6,200 bases of DNA from positions 1 to 6,200 of the forward strand of contig ONPE01000087.1 of the NCBI GenBank assembly GCA_900319615.1, written 5' to 3'. The DNA comes from an uncultured Eubacteriales bacterium (GTDB lineage Bacteria > Bacillota > Clostridia > Oscillospirales > Acutalibacteraceae). Of this stretch, positions 4,816 to 6,200 are shown piece after piece; the first letter of the stretch is position 1, and every line of letters starts with the position of its first letter. The position numbers and the translations under genes are program-made. The notes beneath the pieces were generated by a model. That model was not told the origin of the DNA, ran no database searches, and saw only the letters and a list, made by a program, of their open reading frames with translations.

Positions 4816-6200
4816 GTGGATAATACACTTGTAACGAAAAACAAAGCGGTCGATATCTGCTCCAAAGCCGCGATATGGATCGTCGCGGCGCTGCTGACGA
4901 TGATCTCGGTAGGCGCGATCATAGAGACGAGCCATATCGACCCTGTCGATCCCTTTGCGGAGCTGATAACCTTTGATCCCGATTTCTTCCTCAGCAACAT
5001 CGCGCTGATCTGCCTGACCCTTTTGGGCATTCTCGCCATGATGCGGAAGAATATCTCCGTCGGCAAGCTCGACACAAAATTCGTGGTCGGAGTCATGCTG
5101 CTCTTCACGACTGTGCTGTCGCTCGCATGGGTGAATCTGGTGCAGTCCGAGCCCTCGGGCGACGCGTTCACCATCCTCAACACCGCCAAGGACGCGGCCA
5201 AAGGCACATACGGCAGCCTAGTCTCTTCGGGCGAATACTACGGCAACCACAGCTTCTATCAGTTCTATCCGCAGGAGCTCGGATATGTCCTGTTCGCAGA
5301 GATACTGTACAGGATCTTCGGCACGAACAGCAGCGCGCTTTTATTACAGATACCTAACATCATAGCGCTCGACGCGATCTACCTCGGTCTGGTGATGCTG
5401 ACCTCGAGGATGACCGGCAGGAAGTCTGTCACTAACCTTACCGCCATCTTCCTCATGGGCTGTCTGCAGCCGATGTACATCACCACCTTCACCTACCCCT
5501 ATCTTCTCGCCCTCGCCTTTGCGGTATGGGCTGTGTACAACGCGGTGCGCTTCATGCAGGACGGCAAGATACTCAACGCCGTCGGCGGCATACTGACCGC
5601 GGCTGCGGCTTACAGCCTCAGGACAGAGTACATGATCATCCTGATAGCTGCTGCCGTCGCTCTGGTGCTGCACACCGTCGACAAAAAGAAGCTCCTCTCC
5701 CTCGCTATGGCGGCGCTGATGATCTTGGCCCCCATAGGCGCGCAGAAGCTGATAGTCTCGAGCTACGCGAGCCGCGGCAACGCGACGCTCGACACGCACA
5801 TCACACATAAGCAGATGCTTTACGCCGGAGTAAACGAGTCCTCGATGGCTCCCGGCTGGTACAACGGTCTGGCGTTGGGTTCTCTTTTGGGCGCCAACAT
5901 GGATATGAAGGCTGCCGACGATACTGCTTCCGCCGCTATCGAAACGAGGATGAAGGTGCTCAGCTCAACCGGGCAGACCTTCAACTTCTTCAAAAACAAG
6001 CTGCTCAGCCAGGTGAACGAGCCGACCTTCCAGTCCATATGGCTCAGCCAGGTCAAGGGTCATAACCTCAAAAGCGGAGAGCAGCTCTCTAAGATCGCAG
6101 AATCCACCTACACCGGCGGCATAAAGATACTGCTCGATAACTGGTTCCACTACTTCGACATGATGATCTACGTATTCTCAGCTGCGGGGCTGATCTTCCT
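4816..6200 (+). CDS. Polytopic membrane glycosyltransferase, GT-C/GT39-like, N-terminal part (runs off right edge)
   Basis: 461 codons are present and the frame is still open. Hydrophobic segments lie at about 18-36, 55-75, 89-106, 180-195, 206-224, 227-245, 252-270, 272-292, 297-315 and 447-461, typical of multi-pass GT-C enzymes that move sugars from polyprenyl-phosphate donors outside the membrane. After the third segment comes a loop with D116 in SEPSGDAF, placed where GT-C enzymes keep a catalytic acidic residue, then EYYGNHSFYQFYPQELGYVL (140-159), like the YP-x-x-LGY-x-LF block of Firmicutes GT39-like proteins. The LRTEY in the membrane region around 270 also fits. A long exposed region (about 316-440) precedes the last segment. 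Start is GTG 4816: AAGGAG (4804-4809) is 6 bases upstream, and the ATG at 4814 is in another frame with an early stop. Acceptor (wall polymer, lipid or protein) is not predictable here. Confidence 0.82.
   Translation, partial: MDNTLVTKNKAVDICSKAAIWIVAALLTMISVGAIIETSHIDPVDPFAELITFDPDFFLSNIALICLTLLGILAMMRKNISVGKLDTKFVVGVMLLFTTVLSLAWVNLVQSEPSGDAFTILNTAKDAAKGTYGSLVSSGEYYGNHSFYQFYPQELGYVLFAEILYRIFGTNSSALLLQIPNIIALDAIYLGLVMLTSRMTGRKSVTNLTAIFLMGCLQPMYITTFTYPYLLALAFAVWAVYNAVRFMQDGKILNAVGGILTAAAAYSLRTEYMIILIAAAVALVLHTVDKKKLLSLAMAALMILAPIGAQKLIVSSYASRGNATLDTHITHKQMLYAGVNESSMAPGWYNGLALGSLLGANMDMKAADDTASAAIETRMKVLSSTGQTFNFFKNKLLSQVNEPTFQSIWLSQVKGHNLKSGEQLSKIAESTYTGGIKILLDNWFHYFDMMIYVFSAAGLIF

Noticed and set aside
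5344..5808. 154-aa minus-strand open frame and its 94-aa plus-strand neighbour
   Set aside because: Both lie inside the continuous glycosyltransferase frame with regular membrane segments; their products are rich in Arg/His/Asp without structure.
1..6200. Defence system, toxin-antitoxin pair, prophage or transposase
   Set aside because: Every supported gene belongs to metabolism, envelope, sporulation or rRNA modification; no such protein motif was seen on either strand.

Overview
The window looks like a chromosomal segment of a spore-forming, gut-type Clostridia (Oscillospiraceae/Ruminococcaceae-like) bacterium. The reasons are a secreted starch-debranching enzyme, a spoVM-type sporulation micro-gene, a LysM protein, Firmicutes-style RluA and PgeF proteins, strong Shine-Dalgarno sites with several TTG/GTG starts, and AT-rich intergenic DNA between more GC-rich genes. 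Taxonomy is inference; there is no rRNA or other direct marker here.

Layout: (1) 1-1308, minus: N-terminal 436 codons of a secreted type I pullulanase that runs off the left edge. (2) 1498-1803, plus: a small two-LysM protein closed by a clear intrinsic terminator. (3) 1851-1997: palindromic repeats, one nested inside another. (4) 2281-2046, minus: two overlooked micro-genes in tandem, a 45-aa hydrophobic protein and a 31-aa SpoVM-like peptide, ending in their own terminator. (5) 2373-3332, plus: RluA-family pseudouridine synthase with a near-consensus promoter and an extremely short leader. (6) 3335-3476: two more palindromic repeats between convergent genes. (7) 4329-3502, minus: PgeF peptidoglycan-editing factor. 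(8) 4346-4446: a second nested palindrome, in the presumed leader of pgeF. (9) 4481-4532: a mirror-symmetric divergent promoter in which one palindromic TTGCAA can serve as -35 box for both directions. (10) 4571-4777 and 4816-6200, plus: a four-cysteine small protein followed after 38 bases by a polytopic GT-C/GT39-like glycosyltransferase that runs off the right edge.

The genes do not form one pathway. There is a loose cell-envelope and spore theme (LysM, SpoVM, PgeF, membrane glycosyltransferase) mixed with housekeeping rRNA modification and starch use. No defence system, prophage, CRISPR array, tRNA or rRNA was seen. The most unusual material is non-coding: a family of dispersed palindromes whose stems show compensatory changes from copy to copy, two of them sharing the same nested architecture, and the shared -35 divergent promoter. 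Among the genes, the spoVM micro-operon is the easiest to miss.
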